Source: UBA1227 sp045599345 (GTDB lineage: Bacteria; Bacillota; Clostridia; Oscillospirales; Acutalibacteraceae). From it: DNA of 34,192 nt. The notes beneath the pieces were generated by a model. The model made no database searches. It saw only the letters and a list, made by a program, of their open reading frames with translations, and was not told where the DNA came from. Position numbers and translations under genes: made by a program. Of the stretch, positions 1 through 6,453 are shown in pieces. The DNA lies in contig JAZRVV010000053.1 in NCBI GenBank assembly GCA_045599345.1, positions 1-34,192 of the forward strand, read 5' to 3'. Each line of letters starts with the position of its first letter. Positions within the stretch are counted from its first letter, which is position 1.

Positions 1-38
1 TTTAATATTTTCATGCGCTCATAAATGTCTTTCCTCAT
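1..38 (-). CDS. Start of an IstA-like transposase (partial, 12 codons)
   Basis: A near-perfect Shine-Dalgarno AGGAGG (47-52) lies 8 nt before an ATG at 38. It opens a frame reading MRKDIYERMKIL before the window ends. The start resembles N-termini of IS21-type IstA transposases, where a short helix precedes an HTH for DNA binding, and its place inside IS21-like terminal repeats supports this. Only 12 residues are visible, so the call rests mainly on context. Confidence 0.4.
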   Translation of the reverse strand, partial: MRKDIYERMKIL

Positions 39-125
39 AGATGAAACCTCCTGAGAGGATTGTATCATCTATGATATGATTCCGTCGATAACCTACATTT
101 TTGACCGCCAAAAAACTACATTTTT
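1..125 (-). mobile_element. End of an IS21-like insertion element (partial)
   Basis: Read on the minus strand, a terminal segment beginning near position 120 with TGTAG is followed by a second copy of the 10-mer AAAAATGTAG (116-125 and 93-102, 23 bp apart). Then comes a leader and an RBS-led reading frame that runs off the window. Ends starting with TG and carrying short repeats inside the terminus are typical of IS21-family elements. The exact boundary (120 to 125) cannot be fixed without the other end or a target duplication. The element abuts the 3' end of the bacteriocin-like gene. Confidence 0.5.
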
Positions 126-128
126 ATA

Positions 129-295
129 CTACCATTTACACTTCCAAATCGGTTTAGCTGAGTGCCTTTTAAACACGGTACTCGTCCAAGCACCAGCGCC
201 TGCTGACGAAGCAATTTCACCGTTTTCATTTTTTACAACTGCTTGATGTGATTGACTTGCAAAAAAGAAAATAACATTTTTGAAAACTTTTTCAT
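129..295 (-). pseudogene. Decayed lactococcin-972-like bacteriocin gene
   Basis: The frame ending at 129 encodes SHQAVVKNENGE, then AGAGAW, then a C-terminal W..W pattern. This follows the order of the lactococcin 972 mature peptide (THSATVVNNNTG ... AGVWAKATV ... FYYNFW). The frame has no good start of its own. However, an excellent RBS (GAAAGG, 305-310) and ATG at 295 open the neighbouring frame with a signal-peptide-like MKKFSKMLFSF. The two frames meet at a T6 tract (about 261-266), so one added T would join them. Even joined, the product is about 30 residues shorter than the family between signal peptide and SHxA motif, so I infer an internal deletion as well as a frameshift. The stop lies a few bases from the IS21-like end. 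The usual membrane immunity protein and ABC transporter genes are not in view. Confidence 0.5.
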
Positions 296-416
296 AAGTA
301 TTTTCCTTTCTAAATAATTTTACAGGCCTGTCAACATAACAATAATTCAAAACTTTTCTCAATCCAATACCTAAAACAAAAACGCATTAAAATATGGTAA
401 AAAATACAAAAAAACA

Positions 417-441
417 ACCACTCTTCTCAAGTAAGAGTGGT
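417..441 (-). terminator. Intrinsic terminator after the histidine kinase gene
   Basis: ACCACTCTT (417-425) pairs with AAGAGTGGT (433-441) around a 7-nt loop. On the minus strand the stem is followed by a T-rich tract. It lies 14 bp past the kinase stop codon, so the bacteriocin-like gene downstream is probably a separate transcript. Confidence 0.8.
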
Positions 442-454
442 GTTTTATAAGCAA

Positions 455-1750
455 TCAATTTTCTGTTAATACAACTATCGCTTCAAATATATGAGTTATT
501 TCATCATAATTCCATTCAAAATCGCCATGATATTTCTCGGCAATTGCTTTAATTCCTTTCACTCCAAACCCATGCTTGCTTTTATCAAATTTTGTAGTTC
601 GAAGAGTTTTGTTTTCCACAATAGGTTTTTCATCGCAAGAATTGATTACGCTTAGTATTTGCATTGATTTATTTACAGAACATATCTCAACTGTGATACA
701 TTTTTCTTCAGACAATTCTGCTGCACGAACTGCATTATCTAACAAATTATTTACTAAAGTAGAAAGATCTGTATTCTGCACAAATGATAAATTAGCAGTT
801 TTAACATCAAAAGAAATGCTAATCCCTTTAGTATCACATAAAATTTCATACTTGTTTATCAAAATATCAAGCACACGGTTTTTACTAATTCCTGCTTTAG
901 TAATATCTCCTATACTTTCACTCAATTCATTTACGTAATCCTTAACCTCTTTTTCTGAACTCAAATGGTAAATACTGTTAAAATGATTCTTTGTATTGTG
1001 TAAAAAGACATTCAAATCTTCATTAGCTTTTTCCAAAATATTTAAATAAGTTTCATCTATTTCCTCTTGAAGTTTTATTGACTTTAGTTCGGACAATTCA
1101 GTTTCATTTTGAATTGCTTTATCATAAATAAAAAACAATGCTATATTAGACGCTAGTAAGAATAATGAAGCAATGGATAATAACAATTGAGTATGATTTG
1201 ATAAAGTAGCCTCAAACGTAACAAATCTCAATAACAAAAGAACAAACAAAGATGCCACAGGAATAATAAATAATAATCCAAAATATAAACTACTTTTTGT
1301 TCGAAGATTCTTTTTAGAAAATCGCTTTGCAATTACAATACAAATTATTGCATATGCCAACTTGTTTAATGACATTTCAATAATATAGACAGCCATGTTA
1401 TTTTCGAAATCATTGAAATCTATTTTTAAAATATAAGAAGTAAATGCAATAACAACAACTTCTGTGGAAACCATAATCAATGTTAATAGAATGGAATTGA
1501 AAATTGCTGTAGTAAGTTTTGCTCTAAACAAAAATACAAAAATAAAAATATTCGCTATAATAAGGAAAATCGCATTTACTAAACTATTTCCAAATTGATA
1601 TATTACAAATAACGCTACATACGTCAAAGCGCAGAGCCCAATTGTAAAAACACTATTCCCTTTCTTTTCAAAGAAAGAATTCGCATAATAATACAAAATA
1701 AAGGCTTCTACTATGTATATAATTATTTCAAAAAAGTTTTCATATACCAT
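455..1750 (-). CDS. AgrC-like GHKL-domain sensor histidine kinase
   Basis: This 431-residue membrane sensor kinase has a hydrophobic N-terminal half (about residues 1-210) with roughly six membrane segments. A coiled linker follows, then a short dimerisation/phosphoacceptor region with HNTKNH at 251-256 (His251 is the likely phosphorylated residue) and a GHKL ATPase domain. The N box is NLLDNAVRAA near 335-344, and a glycine motif HGFGVKGIKAI lies near the end. This architecture is that of AgrC/ComD-type peptide sensors. Its start overlaps the regulator's 3' end by 11 nt, so the pair is translationally coupled. The ligand is not evident: no AgrB or AgrD is visible, and the only nearby small secreted-peptide gene is the broken lactococcin-like one. 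Confidence 0.88.
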   Translation of the reverse strand: MVYENFFEIIIYIVEAFILYYYANSFFEKKGNSVFTIGLCALTYVALFVIYQFGNSLVNAIFLIIANIFIFVFLFRAKLTTAIFNSILLTLIMVSTEVVVIAFTSYILKIDFNDFENNMAVYIIEMSLNKLAYAIICIVIAKRFSKKNLRTKSSLYFGLLFIIPVASLFVLLLLRFVTFEATLSNHTQLLLSIASLFLLASNIALFFIYDKAIQNETELSELKSIKLQEEIDETYLNILEKANEDLNVFLHNTKNHFNSIYHLSSEKEVKDYVNELSESIGDITKAGISKNRVLDILINKYEILCDTKGISISFDVKTANLSFVQNTDLSTLVNNLLDNAVRAAELSEEKCITVEICSVNKSMQILSVINSCDEKPIVENKTLRTTKFDKSKHGFGVKGIKAIAEKYHGDFEWNYDEITHIFEAIVVLTEN

Positions 1751-2459
1751 TTCTTTCTTCCCTTAAATAATCAATGATATTTCTCCTAACTTCGGTACGT
1801 TTGCGTTGGGCTATCGGCACTTTTATCTTTTTCAACAAAACAATTTGATTTTCTTCTCTTTCAAAAGCTGTCATATATTTAAGATTCACAATATAACTAT
1901 TATGCGGAGAAATAAAATTAGGAGTGTTTAGCGAATCTCTAAAGTAGTCCATCTTTTCCTTTGAATAAAATGTATTATCCACCGTTTTTACTAATATATT
2001 ACGTTTTACAATTTCTAAATAAACAATATCTTTTTTTATTATCAAAACTTTCCCATTATCTTTTGTAGTAATTGCAACAACTGCTGTTTGCATGACATCT
2101 AAAGCCTTATTCAAGCATTTATAAATTCTATCCTGTGATACAGGCTTATCCACATAGCGCAGCACGTCTAAGTCCATAGCATCATCAAGATATTGCCTAT
2201 AATCCGTCACGATAATCACATTTGTGTTTTTAGATTTCTTATTTATTTCTTTTGTTACTTCTATGCCATTCTTATTTCCCATTTCTATATCCAAAAACAA
2301 AATGTCATACTCACTGTTAGACTCTAGCAACAATTCACCAGAATCATATTCATCAATAGACACCTCAAGCCCTTTTTCAAGACAATAATACTTTACATAA
2401 TTTTTAATTTGCTCCCTTTGCAAAGAAACATCATCACATATAGCAACACGGACAAGCAT
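1740..2459 (-). CDS. AgrA-like LytTR response regulator
   Basis: This is a 239-residue response regulator. The receiver domain (about 1-125) has the acidic pair Asp9-Asp10 and phosphoacceptor Asp57 in ILFLDIEMG. A C-terminal LytTR DNA-binding domain (about 140-235) contains the ISPHNSYIVNLKYM region typical of the family. I chose ATG 2459 over an upstream in-frame start at 2525, because 2459 has AGGAGG 7 nt upstream and the 22-residue extension would run through the promoter and a dyad. It is co-transcribed with the kinase. Such pairs usually control peptide production such as bacteriocins, which fits the neighbour. Confidence 0.88.
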   Translation of the reverse strand: MLVRVAICDDVSLQREQIKNYVKYYCLEKGLEVSIDEYDSGELLLESNSEYDILFLDIEMGNKNGIEVTKEINKKSKNTNVIIVTDYRQYLDDAMDLDVLRYVDKPVSQDRIYKCLNKALDVMQTAVVAITTKDNGKVLIIKKDIVYLEIVKRNILVKTVDNTFYSKEKMDYFRDSLNTPNFISPHNSYIVNLKYMTAFEREENQIVLLKKIKVPIAQRKRTEVRRNIIDYLREERNGI

Positions 2460-2482
2460 ATTAAAGCCTCCTATAAAAAAAT

Positions 2483-2532
2483 AAGGCGTTGTATAATGTT
2501 GCCATTGTACAATGCCTTTAATCATTTTTCAA
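2483..2532 (-). promoter_or_regulatory. Promoter of the two-component operon with an overlapping operator dyad
   Basis: On the minus strand, -35 TTGAAA (2527-2532) and -10 TACAAT (2504-2509) are separated by 17 bp. An inverted repeat spans 2483-2518 with 14 of 16 positions paired around TTGC. It covers the -10 and the expected transcription start, so it looks like an operator rather than an RNA terminator, since transcription would begin inside its loop. Confidence 0.65.
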
Positions 2533-2535
2533 GTT

Positions 2536-2650
2536 GTTATATTCCACTAAAGCCTCTATGCAAGCGAATAACTTCGCTTTATCAGATTCCGATAATCTGG
2601 TGGAGAACAACAAAGAGTTGCCTTGGCGCGACTATTTGTGGAATTATAAC
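2536..2650. repeat. Cloverleaf-like inverted-repeat element
   Basis: Outer arms GTTATATTCCAC (2536-2547) and GTGGAATTATAAC (2638-2650) are complementary apart from one extra T. They enclose three consecutive hairpins: AAGCGAA/TTCGCTT (2562-2579), CAGATT/AATCTG (2583-2599) and CAAC/GTTG (2608-2620). It lies between two divergent promoters and has no reading frame of note. It could be a small non-autonomous mobile element, a structured RNA or a protein-binding site; I cannot tell which. Confidence 0.4.
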
Positions 2651-2664
2651 TGAACGTTTTGTTA

Positions 2665-2724
2665 TTGCATCAGCCCATTTAATATGTTATACTAATGATA
2701 CTAAAAATAAAAAATCGTATCATT
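2665..2724 (+). promoter_or_regulatory. Promoter and candidate operator of the MqsR-like module
   Basis: -35 TTGCAT (2665-2670) and -10 TATACT (2688-2693) are 17 bp apart. Just downstream, AATGATAC (2694-2701) and GTATCATT (2717-2724) form a perfect 8-bp inverted repeat with a 15-bp spacer. It ends directly before the GAGGTG ribosome site. It is a good candidate for antitoxin autoregulation, or an RNA hairpin controlling toxin translation. Confidence 0.6.
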
Positions 2725-2739
2725 GAGGTGATTTGATAA

Positions 2740-3141
2740 GTGAAACTTTCCTATGAGGACATAGGGAACTTTTTGGGGGAAGTAAAGGATTTAATTTTGA
2801 GGGATGAATACACTATTTATCCAACAGAAAAAAACAATTTGCTTGATTTACAATATGTGATATCGGAGCAAAGAAAAAAGGATATTCTTTTAAGTTTAGA
2901 ACCAGATGATTTTTCAGAAATGCGTATTAGTAATGATGAATATTTTAATGGGGATGCATTATATATTTTTGGAAAAGAAGTACCTTTGCTTGAACGTTAT
3001 TCGAACAATAATAAAATTAGCGAAGTTGAACTATATATCAAAATGGATTATTTAAAAGAACAGACAGTTTGTGTCGTATCTTTTCACAAGGCGGAAAAGC
3101 CACTGGAGTATGCATTTAAAGAGGTGAATTCAAATGAATGA
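2740..3141 (+). CDS. MqsR-like toxin (probable)
   Basis: This is a 133-residue protein starting at GTG with RBS GAGGTG 9 nt upstream. The segment ILLSLEPDDFSEMR, followed after a variable loop by VELYIKMDYLKEQTVCVVSFHKAE, parallels the MqsR pattern of VIIGLSESDFYKSM and then VYLKITVIHDVLIVSFKE. MqsR proteins are RelE-fold mRNA interferases, and the closing beta strands with VSFH/VSFK are the shared core. It overlaps the next gene by 8 nt, and that gene encodes an MqsA-like zinc/HTH protein, as expected for toxin-first mqsRA operons. At 133 residues it is longer than MqsR (about 98). Similarity is judged by eye, so nuclease activity is inference. Confidence 0.6.
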   Translation: MKLSYEDIGNFLGEVKDLILRDEYTIYPTEKNNLLDLQYVISEQRKKDILLSLEPDDFSEMRISNDEYFNGDALYIFGKEVPLLERYSNNNKISEVELYIKMDYLKEQTVCVVSFHKAEKPLEYAFKEVNSNE

Positions 3142-4123
3142 AACATTTTGCATTGCATGCAAGAAAAAAGTTGAATACGAACATAGAATGGAAAGTAAAG
3201 CAGTAGTAATTAGGGATAAGGAATATGTTTTTGATGTAGTCAATTCATATTGTAAGGAGTGTGGCGCACCCGTTGCCGAGCATGGGCTCGCTGACTATAA
3301 TGTTGCTGAAATCGATAGACAGTATCGCAAAGCGGAAGGTATTGTCTCTACTGAAGATATAGAGAATATGCTTGATGTTTATAACATTGGTCAAGGACCA
3401 CTTGGGCTTGCTCTTGGATTTGGCGAAGTGACAATTAAGCGATATTTAGAGGGACAAACTCCTTCAAAAGAGTATTCTGATATAATTAAATCCCACTGTG
3501 AAAACCCTTCACTTTTGAGGGAGTCTTTAGAGGAGAATAAAGGAAAAATTAGTAACGCTGCTTACAATAAAGCAATAGAAGCAATAGGCATATTAGAGGA
3601 TGATATTAATTCATTATCAAATAAGATGAGTTGCATTATTTCGTATATTTATCACCGCTCTGATGATTTGACAAATATGGCTTTGCAAAAGCTCCTTTAT
3701 TATGCTCAAGGAATATTTATGGCACTATATGATACTCCTCTATATTCTGATGAGTGTAGGGCTTGGCCATATGGACCAGTGTGTGGTAATGTATATCATT
3801 TTTTTAAAAATTTTAAAGATGGTATTATTAGAGACCCTAGGTTTGTAGTATTAAAGGACAAATATTTAGAGTTAGATGAAAAAGAGGTAGAGGTTCTAGA
3901 CTTAGTCATTAATACCTTTGGTATGTATAGTGGAACTACGCTATCTCGTATCACACACAATGAGGATCCATGGATAAATGCCAGAGATGGATTATTGCCG
4001 TCTGAATCTTCTGAAATAATGATTGAAAAGGAAGATATAAAGAAGTACTTTAAATCTCTATCAGAGAAATACGATTTGAGCACTGAAAAAGGAATAAATA
4101 AATATATTAAGAATTCGCTATAA
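3134..4123 (+). CDS. MqsA-type zinc-finger/HTH antitoxin fused to a Panacea (SocA/DUF4065) domain
   Basis: This 329-residue protein has three parts. Residues 1-60 form an MqsA/YgiT-type zinc knuckle with Cys6-x2-Cys9 and Cys40-x2-Cys43. Residues about 70-120 form an HTH (GPLGLALGFGEVTIKRYLEG) that would bind the operator at 2694-2724. Residues about 165-300 are a Panacea domain, recognisable by ALQKLLYYAQGIFMA and RAWPYGPVCGNVY. Panacea is known as a promiscuous antitoxin domain that neutralises unrelated toxins. The gene overlaps the MqsR-like gene, and the operon ends at a strong shared terminator. I infer that the HTH represses the operon while either the zinc or the Panacea domain holds the toxin. 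Confidence 0.8.
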   Translation: MNETFCIACKKKVEYEHRMESKAVVIRDKEYVFDVVNSYCKECGAPVAEHGLADYNVAEIDRQYRKAEGIVSTEDIENMLDVYNIGQGPLGLALGFGEVTIKRYLEGQTPSKEYSDIIKSHCENPSLLRESLEENKGKISNAAYNKAIEAIGILEDDINSLSNKMSCIISYIYHRSDDLTNMALQKLLYYAQGIFMALYDTPLYSDECRAWPYGPVCGNVYHFFKNFKDGIIRDPRFVVLKDKYLELDEKEVEVLDLVINTFGMYSGTTLSRITHNEDPWINARDGLLPSESSEIMIEKEDIKKYFKSLSEKYDLSTEKGINKYIKNSL

Positions 4124-4125
4124 TA

Positions 4126-4157
4126 AAAGGCTTGCTTGAGTGATCAAGCAAGCCTTT
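4126..4157. terminator. Bidirectional terminator between two convergent toxin modules
   Basis: AAAGGCTTGCTTGA (4126-4139) is perfectly complementary to 4144-4157, with a GTGA loop. A-rich and T-rich flanks on the two sides let it serve both the plus-strand Panacea operon, which ends at 4123, and the minus-strand HTH gene, which ends at 4159. Confidence 0.85.
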
Positions 4158-4158
4158 G

Positions 4159-4965
4159 TTATTGCCAATTTCGCTTTAATACTTCGCTTTTTAGTAAAAG
4201 TGTGGTTTTTTCCGAAACTTTTATCGGATGCAGTTTATCTGATTTAACAAGTTCGTTGATATATTGTCTTGAACAACCAAGTATTGTTGTAGCCTCTGCC
4301 GCTGTGATGACACGGCTTGAAGCAAATGCGATAAAATCATCCGCTGTTAGTGGAATGATTTCACCATTTTCATAGAGTTCCTTATCAGAAATCCTAAGGT
4401 TATCATCCCATCGTATGCCATACCCACCTGGTTCGATACCAACCTTGTTGAAATATTCAGAGTTTTTTGCTATAGCGTCAAACTGTGAGTTGTTTATGAA
4501 AATATCGAGAAGGTTACATTTTTTGACACTTCCATCGCTAAAAAAGACAATTAAGTTTGGGGTGGATAGTGGTATGACATCTTCGATTCGATATTTAAAT
4601 CGCTCTAAAACTTCATCTGGCAAACTGGTGATTTGAACTAGGTAATAGTCATCTTGTTCACAACGGCCAGATGTAAGTTTAAGAAGTTCGTATTCATCGT
4701 ATTCGCGAATGTTGTTCACTTTTAGTATTTGGGCAATATTTTGCCTGTCAGTTGGCACAATTCTCTGTTTTACCCAAACACCACTCCAATATGAATTCAC
4801 GGTATATTGGCCTCTTTTTATGAAACTAGATAAAATCAGTGGTGCCTCCCATTCATCTACTGAGTAAGGGAGTTCGATGTAAAACTTCTTTTCTGTTTCA
4901 TAATAGATAAGATATGCCAAATCTTTGTTTTCGTTGTTGTCGTCACGTATTGCAAAAATCTTCAT
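4159..4965 (-). CDS. DUF2442/excisionase-like HTH protein, partner of the HipA-like kinase
   Basis: This 268-residue protein has an unrecognised N-terminal half (about 1-130). A DUF2442-like segment follows (about 133-205: LIVFFSDGSVKKCNLLDIF ... GIRWDDNLRISDKELYENG). A C-terminal helix-turn-helix of excisionase/MerR type closes it (about 218-268: ITAAEATTILGCSRQYINELVKSDKL). Its start lies 23 bp inside the kinase gene, so the two are translated together. HipA kinases are normally paired with HipB, an Xre-type HTH repressor. No HipB is present, so this protein is the natural candidate for DNA-binding antitoxin. That role is inference from context. Confidence 0.65.
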   Translation of the reverse strand: MKIFAIRDDNNENKDLAYLIYYETEKKFYIELPYSVDEWEAPLILSSFIKRGQYTVNSYWSGVWVKQRIVPTDRQNIAQILKVNNIREYDEYELLKLTSGRCEQDDYYLVQITSLPDEVLERFKYRIEDVIPLSTPNLIVFFSDGSVKKCNLLDIFINNSQFDAIAKNSEYFNKVGIEPGGYGIRWDDNLRISDKELYENGEIIPLTADDFIAFASSRVITAAEATTILGCSRQYINELVKSDKLHPIKVSEKTTLLLKSEVLKRNWQ

Positions 4966-5764
4966 AATAGCACCAACGTTTCCAAATCATTTCCCAAATT
5001 TTTTCTAACATTTTTGTTGGAACAATTTTATCTAAATCTTGTAATATGAATTCTTTATCTGATTCTTTTATTGGGTTAAGCTTTGGAATTTTATCCTTTG
5101 GAATCAACCTTAAGTTGTCTTTCGCTGACCTTGAACCAACAAAGCATTGTACGGGCAGGTCGGCGAGAACGTCAAATTTATCTATATCCTTATCAGAATA
5201 GCAATTAAAAAGAAGTGAAAGGCCATGGTCAAAAAGTGGAGCGAGCCTCAAAGTCTTTTTCTTTTTGTCACGTAGTATTTCTATGTTGGCTCCATGCCTG
5301 TCTCTGTTAAGAATTAAAAAATCAACAACTAACATTGTATATATATACTCTTCAAAACCTAAACGAGCGCAGAACTGAAGTGGAGTTTCTGATTCTAGTT
5401 TTTCATTTTGGTAATATACATCCAGTGCCTGCTTGTCTTCGTCCTTGGTTCTAAAATTTTCTGATGCGCATAAATATGTTTCGATTGTTTTTTCGTCGAC
5501 TACTATTTCGGCATTGATAAGTTGATAGTTTAAATGTTCAACTCCAAGTAGGGTTAAAAGTCTATCTACAATAATTTCATTTATACACTCATATCCTATT
5601 ACGCCATTTATTGTGTCATAGTTTGATAATTTATAGTAAGTCTTTATTCCACTGAGTTCTGAATATGATTTTAAAAATGATCCAGCTGTTCCCGAGGACT
5701 TGCGTAGTTTGTCCCAGGATAGGTATTTGAGATCTTGCTTTTCAAATATTATTTGATTTTCCAT
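4943..5764 (-). CDS. HipA-family Ser/Thr kinase-like toxin
   Basis: This 273-residue protein contains the HipA C-terminal kinase signature: NRDRHGAN at 153-160 (catalytic Asp155) and LFDHG at 177-181 (Mg-binding Asp179). SSGTAGSF (23-30) may be the nucleotide loop and Lys45 the ATP-contacting lysine. HipA proteins phosphorylate translation factors such as GltX and cause dormancy. This one is much shorter than E. coli HipA (about 440) and lacks its N-subdomain, like HipT-type or HipA_C-only kinases. The ATG at 5764 has RBS AGAGGTG and a predicted leader of only about 13 nt. It is first in an operon with the DUF2442-HTH gene. Confidence 0.75.
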   Translation of the reverse strand: MENQIIFEKQDLKYLSWDKLRKSSGTAGSFLKSYSELSGIKTYYKLSNYDTINGVIGYECINEIIVDRLLTLLGVEHLNYQLINAEIVVDEKTIETYLCASENFRTKDEDKQALDVYYQNEKLESETPLQFCARLGFEEYIYTMLVVDFLILNRDRHGANIEILRDKKKKTLRLAPLFDHGLSLLFNCYSDKDIDKFDVLADLPVQCFVGSRSAKDNLRLIPKDKIPKLNPIKESDKEFILQDLDKIVPTKMLEKIWEMIWKRWCYYEDFCNT

Positions 5765-5783
5765 CTAGATCACCTCTGGGGAA

Positions 5784-5822
5784 ATTATAAAGGATTACTT
5801 GACGTACGTCAAGTAATCCTTT
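5784..5822 (-). promoter_or_regulatory. hipA-like promoter embedded in a 34-bp perfect palindrome
   Basis: The palindrome 5789-5822 (half-site AAAGGATTACTTGACGT) is perfect over 34 bp. On the minus strand it contains -35 TTGACG (5807-5812), and exactly 17 bp later comes -10 TATAAT (5784-5789). A protein bound to the palindrome would block the promoter, so this is a likely autoregulatory operator of the kinase operon. As RNA the same sequence forms a long hairpin just past the acetyltransferase stop (5827), so it can also terminate the upstream operon. Confidence 0.7.
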
Positions 5823-5826
5823 ACTT

Positions 5827-6453
5827 TTATAGGTCTGGGAATTTTTCTAGGAATTCCTTGTCGAACTTTTTGTCCTTGAAGTAGTACTGTTTGTCGTCAT
5901 CGGTGATAGGGCGAAGGACGTGGCAAGGATTGCCGACAGCGACAACGTTCGCTGGGATATCCTTGGTAACGACTGAGCCACCGCCGATGACGGTGTTGTC
6001 ACCGATTGTGACACCAGGGAGGACGAGCACATTCGCACCGAGCCATACGTTGTTACCGATGGTAACAGGGATGCCGTATTCAAAGCGCGTGTTGCGAGCC
6101 TTGTGGTGTACAGGGTGACCGGCTGTACAGATACATACATTTGGACCGATGAATACATCGTTGCCGATAGTAATCTTGCCCTCGTCCTCGAGGAGCAAGT
6201 TGACGTTGCTATAGAGGCGGTCGCCTATGGTTGTATTCTTGCCGATAGCACATCTAAATGGAGTCTCAATGATGCAACCTTTACCTACTTTGACACCGAT
6301 GATTTTGAGTATCAGTGAAATCTTTGGCATGTTGTATGGAATTGACTTGTTGATTTGCTTAATCCAATATTTGCACCAAAAGAACTGGAGGGCTGGTCTT
6401 ATCGATTGAGAGTAATAAGGGAGGCCTTGGTCGCGTCTTTTAATGTCGTTCAT
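5827..6453 (-). CDS. Hexapeptide-repeat sugar O-acetyltransferase (LacA/NodL/Maa type)
   Basis: This 208-residue left-handed beta-helix acyltransferase has repeated IGxNVxIGxN hexapeptides through residues about 75-185 (TIGNDVFIGPNVCI, GNNVWLGANVLVLPGVTIGDNTVIGGGSVVTKDIP). The active-site histidine region is AGHPVHH, and it ends in the typical VAVGNPCHVLRPI. The family transfers acetyl from acetyl-CoA to sugar hydroxyls. It is the last gene of the xre-chr-chr-hflX operon, and its ATG overlaps the preceding stop by one base. The sugar substrate cannot be read from the sequence. Confidence 0.85.
   Translation of the reverse strand: MNDIKRRDQGLPYYSQSIRPALQFFWCKYWIKQINKSIPYNMPKISLILKIIGVKVGKGCIIETPFRCAIGKNTTIGDRLYSNVNLLLEDEGKITIGNDVFIGPNVCICTAGHPVHHKARNTRFEYGIPVTIGNNVWLGANVLVLPGVTIGDNTVIGGGSVVTKDIPANVVAVGNPCHVLRPITDDDKQYYFKDKKFDKEFLEKFPDL

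Noticed and set aside
129..362. A 77-residue frame starting at TTG 362 as the intact bacteriocin or peptide gene
   Set aside because: No ribosome site precedes the TTG. The well-formed RBS and ATG at 295 lie in another frame, so I treat the gene as frameshifted.
2460..2525. N-terminal extension of the response regulator to 2525
   Set aside because: It would place the promoter and operator dyad inside the gene, while the ATG at 2459 has an ideal AGGAGG.
2536..2650. Integron attC site
   Set aside because: attC ends read RYYYAAC ... GTTRRRY. Here the arms begin GTT and end AAC, the opposite arrangement, and no integrase or cassette is present.
2536..2650. A tRNA gene, because of the cloverleaf shape
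   Set aside because: The outer arm is 12 bp, there is no T-loop GTTCRA sequence, no anticodon-like loop of 7 nt and no CCA context.
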